Positions 1 to 10,988 of a stretch of 64,000 bases of DNA are shown piece by piece. Numbering within the stretch: the first letter of the stretch is position 1; every line of letters starts with the position of its first letter. The notes beneath the pieces were generated by a model, which did not search any database, had not been told where the DNA came from, and saw nothing but the letters and a program-made list of their open reading frames with translations. The translations under genes were made by a program, and so were the position numbers. Origin of the DNA: Lumbricus rubellus (taxonomy: Eukaryota; Annelida; Clitellata; Crassiclitellata; Lumbricidae). The stretch spans positions 31,124,862 to 31,188,861 of the forward strand of contig OX243817.1 of the NCBI GenBank assembly GCA_945859605.1, given 5' to 3'.

Positions 1-189
1 AAGTATTTCATTTCAGATGAACGCATGACACAGGCTACCTCTATTATATTGAAGGGTCACAAAATAAACCCATAGGACAAACTCATTATGTCAGAGATTC
101 CTGATGACTTAATAATTGACATCCACGGAACTCTTGTTGTCACTAGACGTCAGCTAAACGATAGTTGATTTGTTTGTATGTGCACTTGT
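1..189. other. AT-rich flank, no feature recognised
   Basis: No exon, repeat boundary or structured element could be supported here. It lies immediately left of a tRNA-derived SINE. Confidence 0.4.
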
Positions 190-388
190 TATAGCGCCCC
201 TTCAAGCTCTCTCTACTCAGAGGCGCTCCCGATGCAGAGCGGACACTGCATCGGAGTTTCACGCCGAAGCGCTGAGCAATTGTAAGTGAAGGACTTGCCC
301 AAGGTCCTTACGCGGCTTGAGGGTGGATTCGAACCTCGGACCTTCCGGCTCCAAGGCAACGACGCCACCACTAGACCACCGTGCCCCA
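190..388 (-). mobile_element. tRNA-derived SINE, copy 1
   Basis: Read on the minus strand, the copy begins GGGGCACGGTGGTCTAGTGG, which contains a pol III A-box-like segment. GGTTCGAATCC, a canonical B box, follows about 35 nt later. The body then continues with CCTTGGGCAAGTCCTTCAC and ends near GCGCTATAACAAGTGCAC. The same body recurs at 21608-21737 and 52427-52640, so this is a dispersed family and not a tRNA gene; the 3' half does not fold as a tRNA. It is transcribed by RNA polymerase III in related families and mobilised by a partner LINE. Confidence 0.85.
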
Positions 389-760
389 CTGATATCCTAT
401 CCTACGTCTCCGACAACATCTTCTGATGGTAAATTATTATGCACAATGCACACAGTGTATCTACGCATAAAATTGTGCATGTAGGCTATGCACGCACAAT
501 TGCACATTGTACATAATGTATGCATGTATGTATGTCTAACGCCTCTGATCACGTGACGATCAGGACGTAGGGGAACAACTCATGGTCTTTTCAGAGTTTT
601 ATTATTATTCATGAATTGGGTTGACAATAGTAAACAGACGGTATTCGACTTATTAAACAATTGCTAAGCTTCAACGCATTAAGCTACAACGACGATGACG
701 ACCAACCCTGACTAACCCTCTTCACTGTTCTACCCTAACTCTTTACTACCTTGATGGAAT
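389..760. other. Intergenic, no gene seen
   Basis: AT-rich DNA with a short TATG-type run near 510-535 and no supported coding or repeat feature. Confidence 0.4.
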
Positions 761-899
761 CTGGCAACGACGACCCCGGTCCTTTATCCTTCAGTCCTTT
801 TATACTGACGCTCCTCTCGCTTCTTGCCTACGCGTCTTCATCTGATTGGGCACCAGCAACCTTCCTGCTCCGTTGCTATAGCAACCCATCGGTGCCTGC

Positions 900-1110
900 T
901 CTCTTTGCCTGCATTGGCATGCAGTCAATCCGATCTCTTTCCTTCTGTCTGTCTGGCCTCTTGCTCTTGCTCTCCTCCTCCTTCTCTCTCTCTTCCCTCT
1001 GTGCTCAACTGTCTACCCCGTCTGTCCAGCTGTCGTGTAACATCACTCACTCGCTTACTCACTCTCTATCCGTCCGTCTGTCTGTCTATCCTTCATTCCC
1101 TCTGTAGGCC
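900..1110. repeat. Pyrimidine-rich low-complexity tract
   Basis: A C/T-rich plus-strand stretch built from TCTG, CTCT and CTTC words. Open frames across it are a by-product of composition, not genes. Confidence 0.7.
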
Positions 1111-1404
1111 TAGGCCTACTGTCTTAACTGTCAACTACCTCCGCTACATATGTGTATGTACGTGTGCTCGTTTATGTATTTATTTATGTAGGCCTATTTA
1201 GGCCTATACGGAAGTTTTATGAATATGTGGTCACTGTGGTGATCTAGTAGGTCTAATAGACTGGAATCTGATCGATTCGTGCAGTCTTAGAAGAAACTAG
1301 GCATAATACCGGTACACCACACAATGATTAAAAGGACTTTTTAGTTGTCACTGCAATTGGGACTAGTCCTTAATTTATAGCAATGTCATTTTGTTTCTGA
1401 TCTG

Positions 1405-1479
1405 ACGTTGCTGGGGTACGCCACCATTCGATTTTTTTACTTGGGGGGTACAATAAAAAATAAACTTTGAGAACCCCTG
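1405..1479. mobile_element. hAT-type terminal fragment
   Basis: The right edge, CTTTGAGAACCCCTG, is the reverse complement of a typical hAT terminus (CAGGGGTTCTCAAAG). No matching left terminus or target duplication is visible, so only one end appears to survive. Confidence 0.35.
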
Positions 1480-1511
1480 TGTTAGTGGCCATTTGTTTAA
1501 TACTTGTCCTG

Positions 1512-1589
1512 GCATACTTGCCCGAAAAACAGACTCGCCCGAAATTTGGGGCCACCATGGACTCCCGTCTCCTACTACCTACGCCTATG
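1512..1589. mobile_element. Truncated copy of the CATAGGCGTAGG-type MITE
   Basis: The sequence CTTGCCCGAAAAAC through CCTACGCCTATG matches the right-hand end of the complete element at 55219-55571, including the terminal CCTACGCCTATG. Only the right end is present. Confidence 0.6.
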
Positions 1590-1688
1590 ACTAAGAAACC
1601 ATCGCAAGCAGAGACCAAACAGCGTGAAGAATGGTGACGTCAGACACAATTCTGTCTGAGAGAGAGAACCAAAGAAGATGCACGCATA

Positions 1689-1718
1689 TAAATAAATAAA
1701 TAAATAAATAAATAAATA
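1689..1718. repeat. (AAAT)n microsatellite
   Basis: About seven to eight AAAT units in a row. Confidence 0.9.
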
Positions 1719-2298
1719 GGCTTAGTCATTGCGTGAACTGGGCTTGTCAGATTCATACAAGCTGAGGAATGGGTCATTCGCTTGAAAAAGGAATTATTCG
1801 TGATTACATGAAGCAACTCTTGCATCTCGTGGCCGTTGACATAAAATTTCCATACTGAAGTCAAACATTTCTTGCTATTCACAGAACTAGGCTATATCTA
1901 ATCAACTATATTGGATGATGATGGCCAGTAATAGTCAATGAAGTGAAAATCGATCAAGTCGATGCGAGTTACTAATTGTTTTATAGGCCTAGATGTCATT
2001 TAATTAACTGGTGGCCTCTATACGAAGCAAGTAAATTATGGATTCAAACTCTAAACGCAAGCTGATAATTATAATGATGGTGGTGGTGACAGATGGATTT
2101 GAGCTGATAGCCCTAGTGAAGTTACCATTAGGCATATCGCACCCCAACTGACAAAGAACAGCAATTAGTCCTAAGGGAACACAGGTCATATGCCTTAAAT
2201 CACGTGTCTTTATGAGAAATTTGCGTTCACTCTTCACGCCGTCAATTTACATCCGGATTATTTGTCCAAAAACATGGCCAGCTAATATGGCAAGGCTA

Positions 2299-2766
2299 GG
2301 GGCCGTCCATAAAGTACGTCACGCTCCAGGGGGGAGGGGTGTAAGAAAGTGTGACAGTTTGTGACAGGGGGAGGGGTCAGGCCATGTGGGACGTCACACA
2401 TTTATTTCTTTAAATTTTACTTCTAATTTTTTTATATATTTTTTAGTAGATTTGAATAGCTTTAAAAATAATTTTCAAAAATTTTGTGAAACATTTGAAT
2501 TAGTTTTATGTTAAAATAGAATGAAATGCGTATCCCTGAATGTGTTGTTCACGATTCCTCTCGCTATATATATAGGAGCCCTAGTAATGCTGTTGCGAAG
2601 CCTTGTTTTAGGTCCTATGTATAGCCTTGCGGTGTTCATTTCCCCCCAAAAATTCGAAAGTGTGACGTACTTTAGGGGGGGGGTCCGAGATTTGTGACAG
2701 TTTGTGACAGGGGGGATGGGGTCAAAAATGGTCAAAAATAGCGAGACATACTTTATGGACGGCCCC
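2299..2766. mobile_element. 468-bp MITE with GGGGCCGTCCATAAAGTA inverted ends
   Basis: The left end GGGGCCGTCCATAAAGTA and right end TACTTTATGGACGGCCCC are perfect inverted repeats, flanked by CTA on both sides (2296-2298 and 2767-2769). Just inside each end, TTTGTGACAGTTTGTGACAG-like motifs recur in the same orientation. There is no transposase. A 3-bp duplication suits the PIF/Harbinger group, but the superfamily is inferred. It lies downstream of lectin gene A. Confidence 0.8.
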
Positions 2767-2789
2767 CTAGGCCTAAATCTATATACGTA

Positions 2790-2790
2790 T

Positions 2791-2818
<28 letters not shown>
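2790..2818. repeat. (TA)n microsatellite
   Basis: Uninterrupted TA dinucleotides just right of the MITE. Confidence 0.9.
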
Positions 2819-2824
<6 letters not shown>

Positions 2825-3117
2825 GTTTAGCTAAGGACATTGTAGGCCTAATCTAAATGCACATAAGTAACTAACAGTGAGGTGTTTCAGAACCTTTCGA
2901 TGTAGCCCTACGGTACTCCATGAATATAGCCTACCTGAATATCGAAGGCAATAAGCAGAACATTCCATTATAAAGTTGGGTCACTGAGAGCAAAATGACC
3001 GTGCTGCCGAATTTCTGGCATTAAGTCTCTATTAGATTGTAATTAATGGCTGGACGGAGGTGCCATAAATTAATCCGTTCATGTCTGCTTCTGAAAATTA
3101 TTATCGCAGCCATTCAC

Positions 3118-3265
3118 GACCTAGTGCGACCTGGTGGCGGACCGGTAACGCGTCCGCTCACAGAGCGGAAGGTTGCGGGTTCGACTCCGGGTAACGACAT
3201 TGGGCAAGTTGTTTACGCACACGTGCCTCTGCCACCAAGCAGCATAATTTGGTACCGGCGTAAGA
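3118..3265 (+). mobile_element. tRNA-derived SINE, second family
   Basis: A tRNA-like head contains an A-box-like segment followed by GGTTCGACTCC, a B box, at about 3177-3188. The tail reads TTGGGCAAGTTGTTTACGC. Acceptor-stem and T-stem pairing are poor, so I do not call a tRNA gene. It differs in sequence from the SINE at 190-388 but shares the GGGCAAGT core. It passes directly into a purine microsatellite that may have grown from its tail. Confidence 0.7.
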
Positions 3266-3352
3266 CAGAGACAGAGACAGAGACAGAGAGACAGAGAGAG
3301 GGACAGAGAGAGGGACAGAGAGAGGGACAGAGAGAGGGACAGAGAGAGGGAC
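3262..3352. repeat. GACAGA / AGAGGGAC simple repeat
   Basis: GACAGA units grade into a 12-nt unit, GACAGAGAGAGG, repeated several times. It sits at the 3' end of the SINE. Confidence 0.9.
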
Positions 3353-3892
3353 CATCATAGAAAAAATGCTTTAACGCTACAAAAGTCAGAGCAACGACTT
3401 GTTTTAAATAGGCCTACTGCGACATTTATTTAAATTTAGTCAACTTACTCGCAAATAATAGGCCTAACTTGAATATTAAATCTACGCAAGCATCATAGTA
3501 CAAAGTACATTGCGTCTGAACGGTAACTGTCATCGTTCAATTACCGCTATCGCAACATTTTGGCGCTTCCATGTCAACGTATGTGAAATGTTATAAAACA
3601 TAATATACATGTATTGTCTTTGTTAATGCTTCATGTTTCCAAACGCTAGATCGCCGTGTCCACAGATCCCAATTTAACGGCGGCCATCTTTACGTATTTA
3701 TAGGCTCCCTGCCATTTACGCTAAACTTCTGCTATTATCAAGTGTTTTCATGATGCCTTTAAGCATACATTGCGTCTGAACTGTAACTGTCAAATATAAT
3801 AAGTTTGTTAATATCTAAATACAAGAAAGGCTGTAATTATTTAATTGCAAAGTATATAGGCCTATATCTACGTGGATTTGCAATCTGTGTAT

Positions 3893-6800
3893 TCACAGGC
3901 ATAGTTCACAGATTGCACAGGTGAACGAGTCGCAGTCACCGTCATTCCATGTGTAGCTTCTTCCTGTCACAATCTGGGCGCAGTGTTCCTTCGATTGATG
4001 GCAGTCGGGGTCACCTGATGCCCAGTTGGTATAGTTGAAGGGTATCTCGATTCCTCTCTGTGTTTTCCAAACGAAAGGATCACCACAGCGATTGGCGTTT
4101 CTCGTCTGCCCACCAATCCAGATCACATTTCCAGCACCTGACCATCGCGAACTGTTACAGTCATTGTTGATTACTAAAATGGTCAAAATTATTAATATTA
4201 TTAATTTATTATTGCTTCAGCAGTGGCGGCGCCAGCTCTAAAATTTCGGCAGGTCGCATCGGGGTCATGGGAACTATTTGGCAGGTCGAAGAAATTGATT
4301 ATTGAATTTGAATCACATAGGCCTTCTTCTTTTCTTTAAGTTCTCTGCCCTCGTCAGGTTTCAACTTCCAATGACGCCATTCTTCTCTTCGCTGTGCTTT
4401 TCTCTTCAGTTCGTTGTAGCCTTTTCGACAGTCATCATCCATATCAGCATCATCTGCCTCGGCCTTCATCTCTTTCTTTTCCCCTCCAATCTCCCTTGTC
4501 AGTTGTCATCTGCAGTCATCTTTTTTCTCCTACTCTTTGCGGCACTTCTTCACTCGTTCCATCCAGCTCACATCTCCATATCCTTTTCAATATCCACATC
4601 TAAAAGGTTTCAATCTCTCGCTATCCTCTTTCCAAATGGTCCACGTCTCCGACTCATACAGTACCACACCCTGTTGTTAATTGTTATCATACTTTCCAAG
4701 TAACAGAAGCTCTTGACCTGTTCTACTTTCTTTCCATTTATTGTTATTTAATTGCTATCTCCTCCTCTTCTCCACTTATCCTCATAATCTTTGTCTTTCC
4801 GATATTTATATTTATGTTGTATTTTGTTAAGGCCATAGGCCTATTAACGTATGTAGTAGATCCATCAATTTCTTCAGCCCCTCTGTTTCGTCGCCAGCAT
4901 TGCTTGATCGTCGGCAAATAATATCTTAGGGCTACTCCGCTACTGGGTTATTACAGTGTATAAGTTTCAACCCACTTTTATACCCTCTCCTGTCAGTTCC
5001 ATTGCGTCTTGTATTAGTTTTTGTATGTATATGTTAATTAAAGAGGAGTGGTGATAGCGGGCACCCTTGTCTCATCCTCCTACCAGTTACTCCTTCCTCT
5101 GGGACTTCCCTGCTATTCTTATCCTTTCTGCTGCTTGATTCATATAATTATAGGTTTCCTAAAAACATCATATCCCATAGGCTTAGACTCTAGGCTTATT
5201 TACCTACTATAGATAAGATCAGACGTAAAAGTCAGTTGGATATAGCCTAATAATTGCACCACAACACTATTCTAGTGATCTTTTGGGCCAGGAAAAAATT
5301 AATGTTAATTTTTCATTTAAAACTCTTAAATAAAAGAATGTAAGATATATTAAAAATTCCAAAGTTTTTTAGGCAGGTCATTAGGCAGGTCATGAGCAAA
5401 ATAGGCAGGTCAAATGACCTGCCGTGACCTCCCGTAGCGCCGCCACTGTGCTTCAGTGAAACTATCGCCCTAATGTTTATTACATTTCTTTAATCTTTCA
5501 GCAATCCACTATCTTCTTCTTCTGTCCTTCTGTATCTGTTTGTCTCAGTCTGTTTGTCTGTCTGTCTCTGTCTAGATATCTCTCAGTCTCTGTCGGTCTC
5601 TTTCTGTCTCTATCTGTCTTTGTCTGTCTATGTTTCTTTGCCTGCCTGCCTCTATCTGTCTGTCTATGTCTGACTCTCTCTGTCTCTCTGGCTCTCTCTC
5701 TCTGGCTCTTTCTGTCTTTCTCCGTCTCTTTCTGACTCTCTCTGGCTCTTTCTGTCTGTGTGTATATCTCTCTGTGTGTTGTAGGTTACCTTTGCTAATC
5801 CATAATTTGACTTTCTGAGGCTATTCTGGCCGTAGGCCTATCGTTATTTAGCGTTTCTTATTTCCAGCGGCGTCTAAACTCCAATATAAAGCAATTCTTT
5901 CATAGTTTTGTATATCAGCGTAAGATTGTAATCGTGGATCGACCAATCGTTTAGCCTACCATCCTTGAATCGTTTTATCCTAAAATAAATATCGGTTTGG
6001 TGGAAAGCAGTAGGCTATAGGCCGTAGACTGCAGTGTTGCCATTAAAACGCAATGCAGGCATTTTGCATATTGCACTAAAAAACGTATGAACTGAAAGGC
6101 AGAATGATGGCGACGCAACTTTGTAGTTGACTTGCAAAACTTCTCTGGAATTAATAAGCTTACATGACTTTTTTGTATAGCCTACTCTATTAATTTTGAT
6201 AGACACCAAATCTAAGAGAGGGTTATTAGGAAAACACAATGCATTACGTGGCATACAGCGTTGACTGCTCTGTTGGGGAATTACAAAATAATTTATCTGA
6301 AAGGTGGTCAGCGGAATTTGGAATGAGACGATGATAATGACTTAACTCTAAATGGTGCAGGCTATAGTCGAGTAAAACGTAATTAGTCCTATATTATTTC
6401 ACGTGTTGCTACTTACTGCTGGAATGCATTTGAAGATATCCGACTATGGCATCGTTTTCTTTTCGACTTGTAATTGCAGCCAAATGTGCTCCTGACATCA
6501 ACTGTCGACATCTTTCAGTTGCATTATCCCAGGTCATTCTTTCAGAAATGACTTTGTAGCAGCTACCCACTTCCGGTAGGTAATCGAATCCAAGGGGACA
6601 ACCTTCATGAAAAATAATATATGAGACGCAAGGGAATTCTAGATTACAGTTTGTAACAAATTTTACTAGATCAATTAATTATAAGAAAAAAGAAAGATAG
6701 CGGTCGGCTGACATGCGCGTGGTTGTCGATGGCCTAATTTAAATGTGAAATTACTAGGTCCTTTTCGAATGCACGCACATAAATCCTTGCGAATTGTCTT

Positions 6801-7509
6801 AGTAATGCTCTGATAAATATGGATTTGACTAGCAACATTATTCGATGGATTTTATCGGATTTCCCAGACATCTGACAGATAAGTGGTCTAAATCTACGCG
6901 GGCCGTGTCCCTTTGATAATGAGCCCTTCCACCAACGTGGAGGAACTAACGGGGATAATGTACTAAAACTAGAGAAACTCAGCATGGATTATTTACCCGA
7001 CTCCATACAGTTCAGAAAAAAATTATATATTTAGTTCATGCAGGTTATGAAATTGTTTAGCCGATTTTTGAATGCGCTAGTAGAAAATAGGTTAAATTAA
7101 TAGCATTAATTCATAGCCTACCTGTCTTTCTTTGCTCATTTCTAGAACAATTTTGGTGTTGAATCACGAGTTGTCGAATTTCGTCAATCTCCGACTTCAA
7201 TTGCTGCATCATTTGAGTTTCACTGCGTACTGCAGTTTGCTGTTGGTTCGTCAACAGTCTACGAATAGATCCCATCTCGGACTTAATGTGTTCAATTTCC
7301 GATTTCATCTCCTGTATGACCGGCATTCCGATGTTCGGTGATGCTCTCTGTGGGTTTGCCAATAGCTGACGAATTATAGACCTCATCTCGGGCATTATAT
7401 CTTCGAACTGTTGACACTCAGATGTAGCATCATTTCTGTTTGAAATGGTCGACTGGCAATTGGCAACTTTTAGTGCAAAGTTCATCAACAGTAAAACTTT
7501 GACGTCCAT
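3893..7509 (-). CDS. C-type lectin gene A (three exons)
   Basis: Predicted 284-residue secreted C-type lectin. Exon 1 is 7122-7509 (signal peptide MDVKVLLLMNFALKVANC, then a heptad-rich neck with repeated MKSEI and SIRRLL motifs; donor AG|GTAGGC). Exon 2 is 6417-6602 (CPLGFDYLPEVG, first CTLD half; donor GTAAGT). Exon 3 is 3893-4173 (WIGG motif, NYTNW, DPD sugar triplet, WND calcium ligands, last cysteine, stop). Both introns are phase 1 and the 855 nt join in frame. DPD replaces the usual EPN or QPD, so ligand preference is unclear. Intron 2 (2.2 kb) holds a hAT-type element and CT-rich DNA. A MITE interrupts the upstream core promoter. Exon calls rest on agreement with eight paralogues in the window, not on transcripts. 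Confidence 0.87.
4221..5448. mobile_element. hAT-type element (1.2 kb) in intron 2 of gene A
   Basis: The ends CAGTGGCGGCGC and GCGCCGCCACTG are inverted repeats flanked by an exact 8-bp duplication, TGCTTCAG (4213-4220 and 5449-5456). GGCAGGTC words lie just inside both ends. No transposase is present; the interior is a LINE relic in the minus orientation. An 8-bp duplication with CAGTG termini is the hAT signature. Confidence 0.88.
4480..5075 (-). pseudogene. LINE reverse-transcriptase relic nested in a hAT element
   Basis: On the minus strand, 5036-5071 reads RQGCPLSPLLFN, the conserved block of L1-like reverse transcriptases. Degraded in-frame pieces follow: a fingers/palm region with ADDQAMLA-like residues, LKKLMDLL, a KTKIMRIS-like block and VEQVKSFCYLGS. 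Further on is MWILKRIWRCELDGTSEEV, which resembles the C-terminal region of such ORF2 proteins. Several stops and frameshifts break it. It lies wholly between the ends of the surrounding hAT-type element, so the DNA transposon either captured it or received the insertion. Confidence 0.7.
5500..5785. repeat. CT/TCTG low-complexity tract in intron 2 of gene A
   Basis: Degenerate TCTG, TCTC and CTCT words over about 280 bp. Confidence 0.8.
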
Positions 7510-7595
7510 AGTGTCTACCGATGCTCGAAAAGCTGACGTTTTGATCCACGTTAGCAGTTTCTAAAATCAATGTTATCTGAACCTATAGCGAACAT

Positions 7596-7875
7596 CAGGG
7601 CCGGATTAAGCAATGTGGGGGCCCTGTTCGGAAAATGTTTGCGGATTTTTTTTTAGTAATCAGTTTTCTGGGGAAATTTTCGGGAAAATCATACCATTTC
7701 ATCCGCCCAAAAAAAGTTGATGACCTTTTTTTAGTCATCTGGCGAAATTTCCGGAAAAATTGTCGTTTGGTCGAAATTTGCTCAAGAAAATGTTTTTCAC
7801 ACATTTGTGGGCCCCCCTAAAGTGTGGGGGCCCCTGTTCGGCCGAACATGTTGAACATGCCTTAATCCGGCCCTG
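7596..7875. mobile_element. 280-bp hAT MITE in the promoter of gene A
   Basis: Terminal inverted repeats CAGGGCCGGATTAAG and CTTAATCCGGCCCTG are perfect over 15 bp. They are flanked by an exact 8-bp duplication, GCGAACAT (7588-7595 and 7876-7883). A second inverted pair (GGGGGCCC...TTCGG) lies inside each end. The insertion is 87 bp upstream of the gene A start codon, inside the block that aligns with the TATA region of genes F, G and I. Confidence 0.92.
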
Positions 7876-7883
7876 GCGAACAT

Positions 7884-10157
7884 GCATAGACGGCTGCTGT
7901 TTTACATGGCACATTACAAGCTTCAAAATTGAGGAAGTGAAAGACACATCCATGCTGAGTAATAAAATTATCTATTAACAACAGCAGAAAGCGGTCGGTG
8001 CAACTAGAGGACTAGTGTGAACCTCGAAGAACTGCTTGGTCTTTCCGACTGCTGAGACTCGACTAAAGCCAATCGATGCGACACAGTGTGGGGTCTATAT
8101 AAAAAGCAAAGTGAAATTATGGTCGAGGTTGTAAACTTCAAATCAAGCTGATGGCGGTGGTGATATGGCTTTTTTAAAATGAAATTATGAATAGTAATTA
8201 TTTGTGTTACGATAAGAAATTCTCAAAATGGCCATATCGGCATTTGTCCATTTGAAGCACTCATGCTTTGCCCAATTACGATTAGGTCTACAAAATAATC
8301 CTTGCTAGTAGGCCTAGGCTCACTGACATAATGATTGTGTCAGTGAACGTAATAATATTATCATTAGCTAACCAAGAACTAAATAGAGCGGTTTTGCAAT
8401 ATGCAAGACTGGAGTGAATGGTAGGCCTAATGTAAGGTCATGTAGCCTACTAGCCTACACGGTAGCCTATAATGAGGCTGTTTGTTGGAGCTGATATCAC
8501 TCGATTGTTCAGCAGCTATACAACAAAAACACATAAGCTAGGTTTACTCGATCAAGTGTTGGATCTATATAAAAAGAAACGTGAGATTGTGGCCACGGTT
8601 GTAAATTTGAAATGTATCTGATAGCGGTGGTGACACAGAGACTTTGAATGAATTATAGGACTGCTTATTTGCTCTACAATTAGAAATACAGTAGGCCTAG
8701 GTCTTGGTCTAATGTGCAACAAGGACAAATATTTGCCTTCCACACGCATATGTTTATAAGGTCTGTATACACTCACAGTCTCACACGCTGATCTACTAGT
8801 TTAGGGAGACTTCGCTATAGCCTATGTCTATTATTCGCTGCATCAGTTGAATCGAGTCCATCACTCATCAGAATTTGGGTCATGATAGATCTCTTCTGCA
8901 GTGAGAAGGCAAGATGCCTTCCACGAGAGATCGATTGCAGATGGTTGTAAGAAGGAGAAAAAGAATATCAAGAAATTCTTGGAGTAGAAAGGTAGAAAAA
9001 GTATCTACTCATTTGTCTACACCTTTTCTGAAAAATTCAGCTTGTTATGAGCTATTTCCACATTAAATTTTAGTTTAATGCTCCTAGAATACATCCAATG
9101 GGTAGACCTGGAAACTGGAAAATTCCCCATTTCTCAACTGGACTGGCACAATATCGCATTTTCTTAGAATTTCTTCTTGAACTCAAAATATCTTTCTTTT
9201 GCTTGTAGCAGCAAAATATAGGCTAACGATGATTTCGACCGCTAAGATCCCTGAATAATATCGGCGTCAAAATTTAATGTGGATCTTTATCCTACCGGCA
9301 CTCGATTAGCTGCGTTTCTGCGAAAAATTTCCGCGGGATATCAATATGAATGTCTAACTTCACTATCACATTTTCAGTTATCTGGTACTCAAATTCATTT
9401 CATCCATACCCACCACTTTTATGTTTTAGGCCTAATTGAGCAGTTCCATTCGCCAACGAGCAAGTAGTATGGGCCTAATGACTACAGAGTTAACAACGCC
9501 GTCAAAGAACGCTAGTAGGCTATTTCGAAACTTCATAATCTGATGACTACTTTATTCATTCATTCATTCATTCATTTTAGGAATTTATACAGAGCTCCTT
9601 CGGAGGAAATAAAATCGTAATTATTGTTGCCATAATCGCCATCGTCGTTCAAGTAGTTGTCATCATTCGCGATTAAGATGGAGACAGTCATAGCCTAATA
9701 GTTCTGTTATTGATTAGGCCTATAGCCTATTATGCAAAAATATATTAGCACAATTATTGCATAAACACTACCTGCTCACATTCTTTCAGCAAGAAGTTAG
9801 TAAGTCTATGTGGCTTAATGACCACTTAGCCTATAGCCTACATCGCAAAAGCCTAATCTTTATTGTCAGAACTTTTCGCAAATCATCCATAATAATTAGA
9901 GGTCCTAAAAGTACATGTAAGGAGCAACAGCGTTCTTATGACATAGGCCTAGCCTATAATTGATCATCTATATAACACCACACATGCAGAACAAGAGATA
10001 ATGCGAATACAATCAATGTTCTGAACAATAAATTGTCATAACAAAATGCAATAACACTGTAGATAATCCTACGCGAAAGAGACGAATATTTTAAATAGGC
10101 TACTGCGACATTAATTTTAGTCAACTTTCATATGTAGGACTATGCGATGCCCTAAAG
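7884..10157. other. Intergenic DNA between genes A and B with a duplicated TATA-bearing segment
   Basis: No gene is supported. Two related segments begin near 8085 and 8545. Each has CTATATAAAAAG, then GTTGTAAA, then a GATAGCGGTGGTGA-like stretch. The same segment occurs again near 38915 and 39515. A short (ATTC)n run lies near 9554-9575. Confidence 0.5.
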
Positions 10158-10650
10158 CAGTGGTTCTTAACCTTTGCAAGGGAGCCGAACCCCAAGAGAA
10201 ATCTATGACCACTCACCGAACCCCTCAAGTTTGAACAATATAATTTTTTCGTTTTTGCTCGACATACTCTGTGGTATAAATATAAAATAAAAGGGCAATA
10301 GTTGCTTTTAGCGTACGTCGTGTGATGCTATTTCTGCAAAAAACGACGAAAAATTACATATCTAATTATCTATAGGCTACCTTACCTCACAGAAAGATGG
10401 CTGCCGGTGCTAATTATTGGGAGGGCAGTAAGACATAACTAAGGGTGAACAGCTTTAAATTTCATAAGGTAGGGCCTGGTAGGCAATTATCTATTTCAAA
10501 CAAAATTTATTAAAGAAAAGTCGAAAAAGAAAAAAAGAAATGATTTTCCACTGAATATGTATATATATATTTCAGAGAAACTCTGCCGAACCCCTGGCAC
10601 TGGCTCACCGAACCCCAGGGGTTCGGTCGAACACTGGTTAAGAACCACTG
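10158..10650. mobile_element. 493-bp hAT MITE
   Basis: Ends CAGTGGTTCTTAACC and GGTTAAGAACCACTG are perfect inverted repeats with an exact 8-bp duplication, CCCTAAAG (10150-10157 and 10651-10658). GAACCCC words repeat inside both ends. No transposase. Confidence 0.92.
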
Positions 10651-10988
10651 CCCTAAAGTATTATCAGGTCTAAGCCCCAGGTCCCTGCAAACGTTACATA
10701 GCTAATAATAGAACAATGTGGACGTATCGCTATCGCATTTTAAAGATTCCCATGTCAGTGTAGGCCTATAACAAAATAATGTAATAAAACTGACAAAATA
10801 TATTATTATTGTGTCTGTGTAAATAGGGCCTATTTAATGCTTTATGACGTTAGATCATCGTATTCGCAGTTCAGATTTCAGCGCTATCATTAAGTTTTCC
10901 TTGCCATCCGCGATACTGTTTCTTCATTCAAAATTGCATTTGAACTGTAACTGCTGAAAACGAACGGCCATTATTTTTTATTAAATTA

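Noticed and set aside
751..1201. Two overlapping plus-strand open frames of about 120 residues
   Set aside because: Both fall in a C/T-rich low-complexity tract and look compositional.
3118..3190. Possible tRNA gene
   Set aside because: A and B boxes are present, but acceptor and T stems do not pair and the body continues as a SINE.
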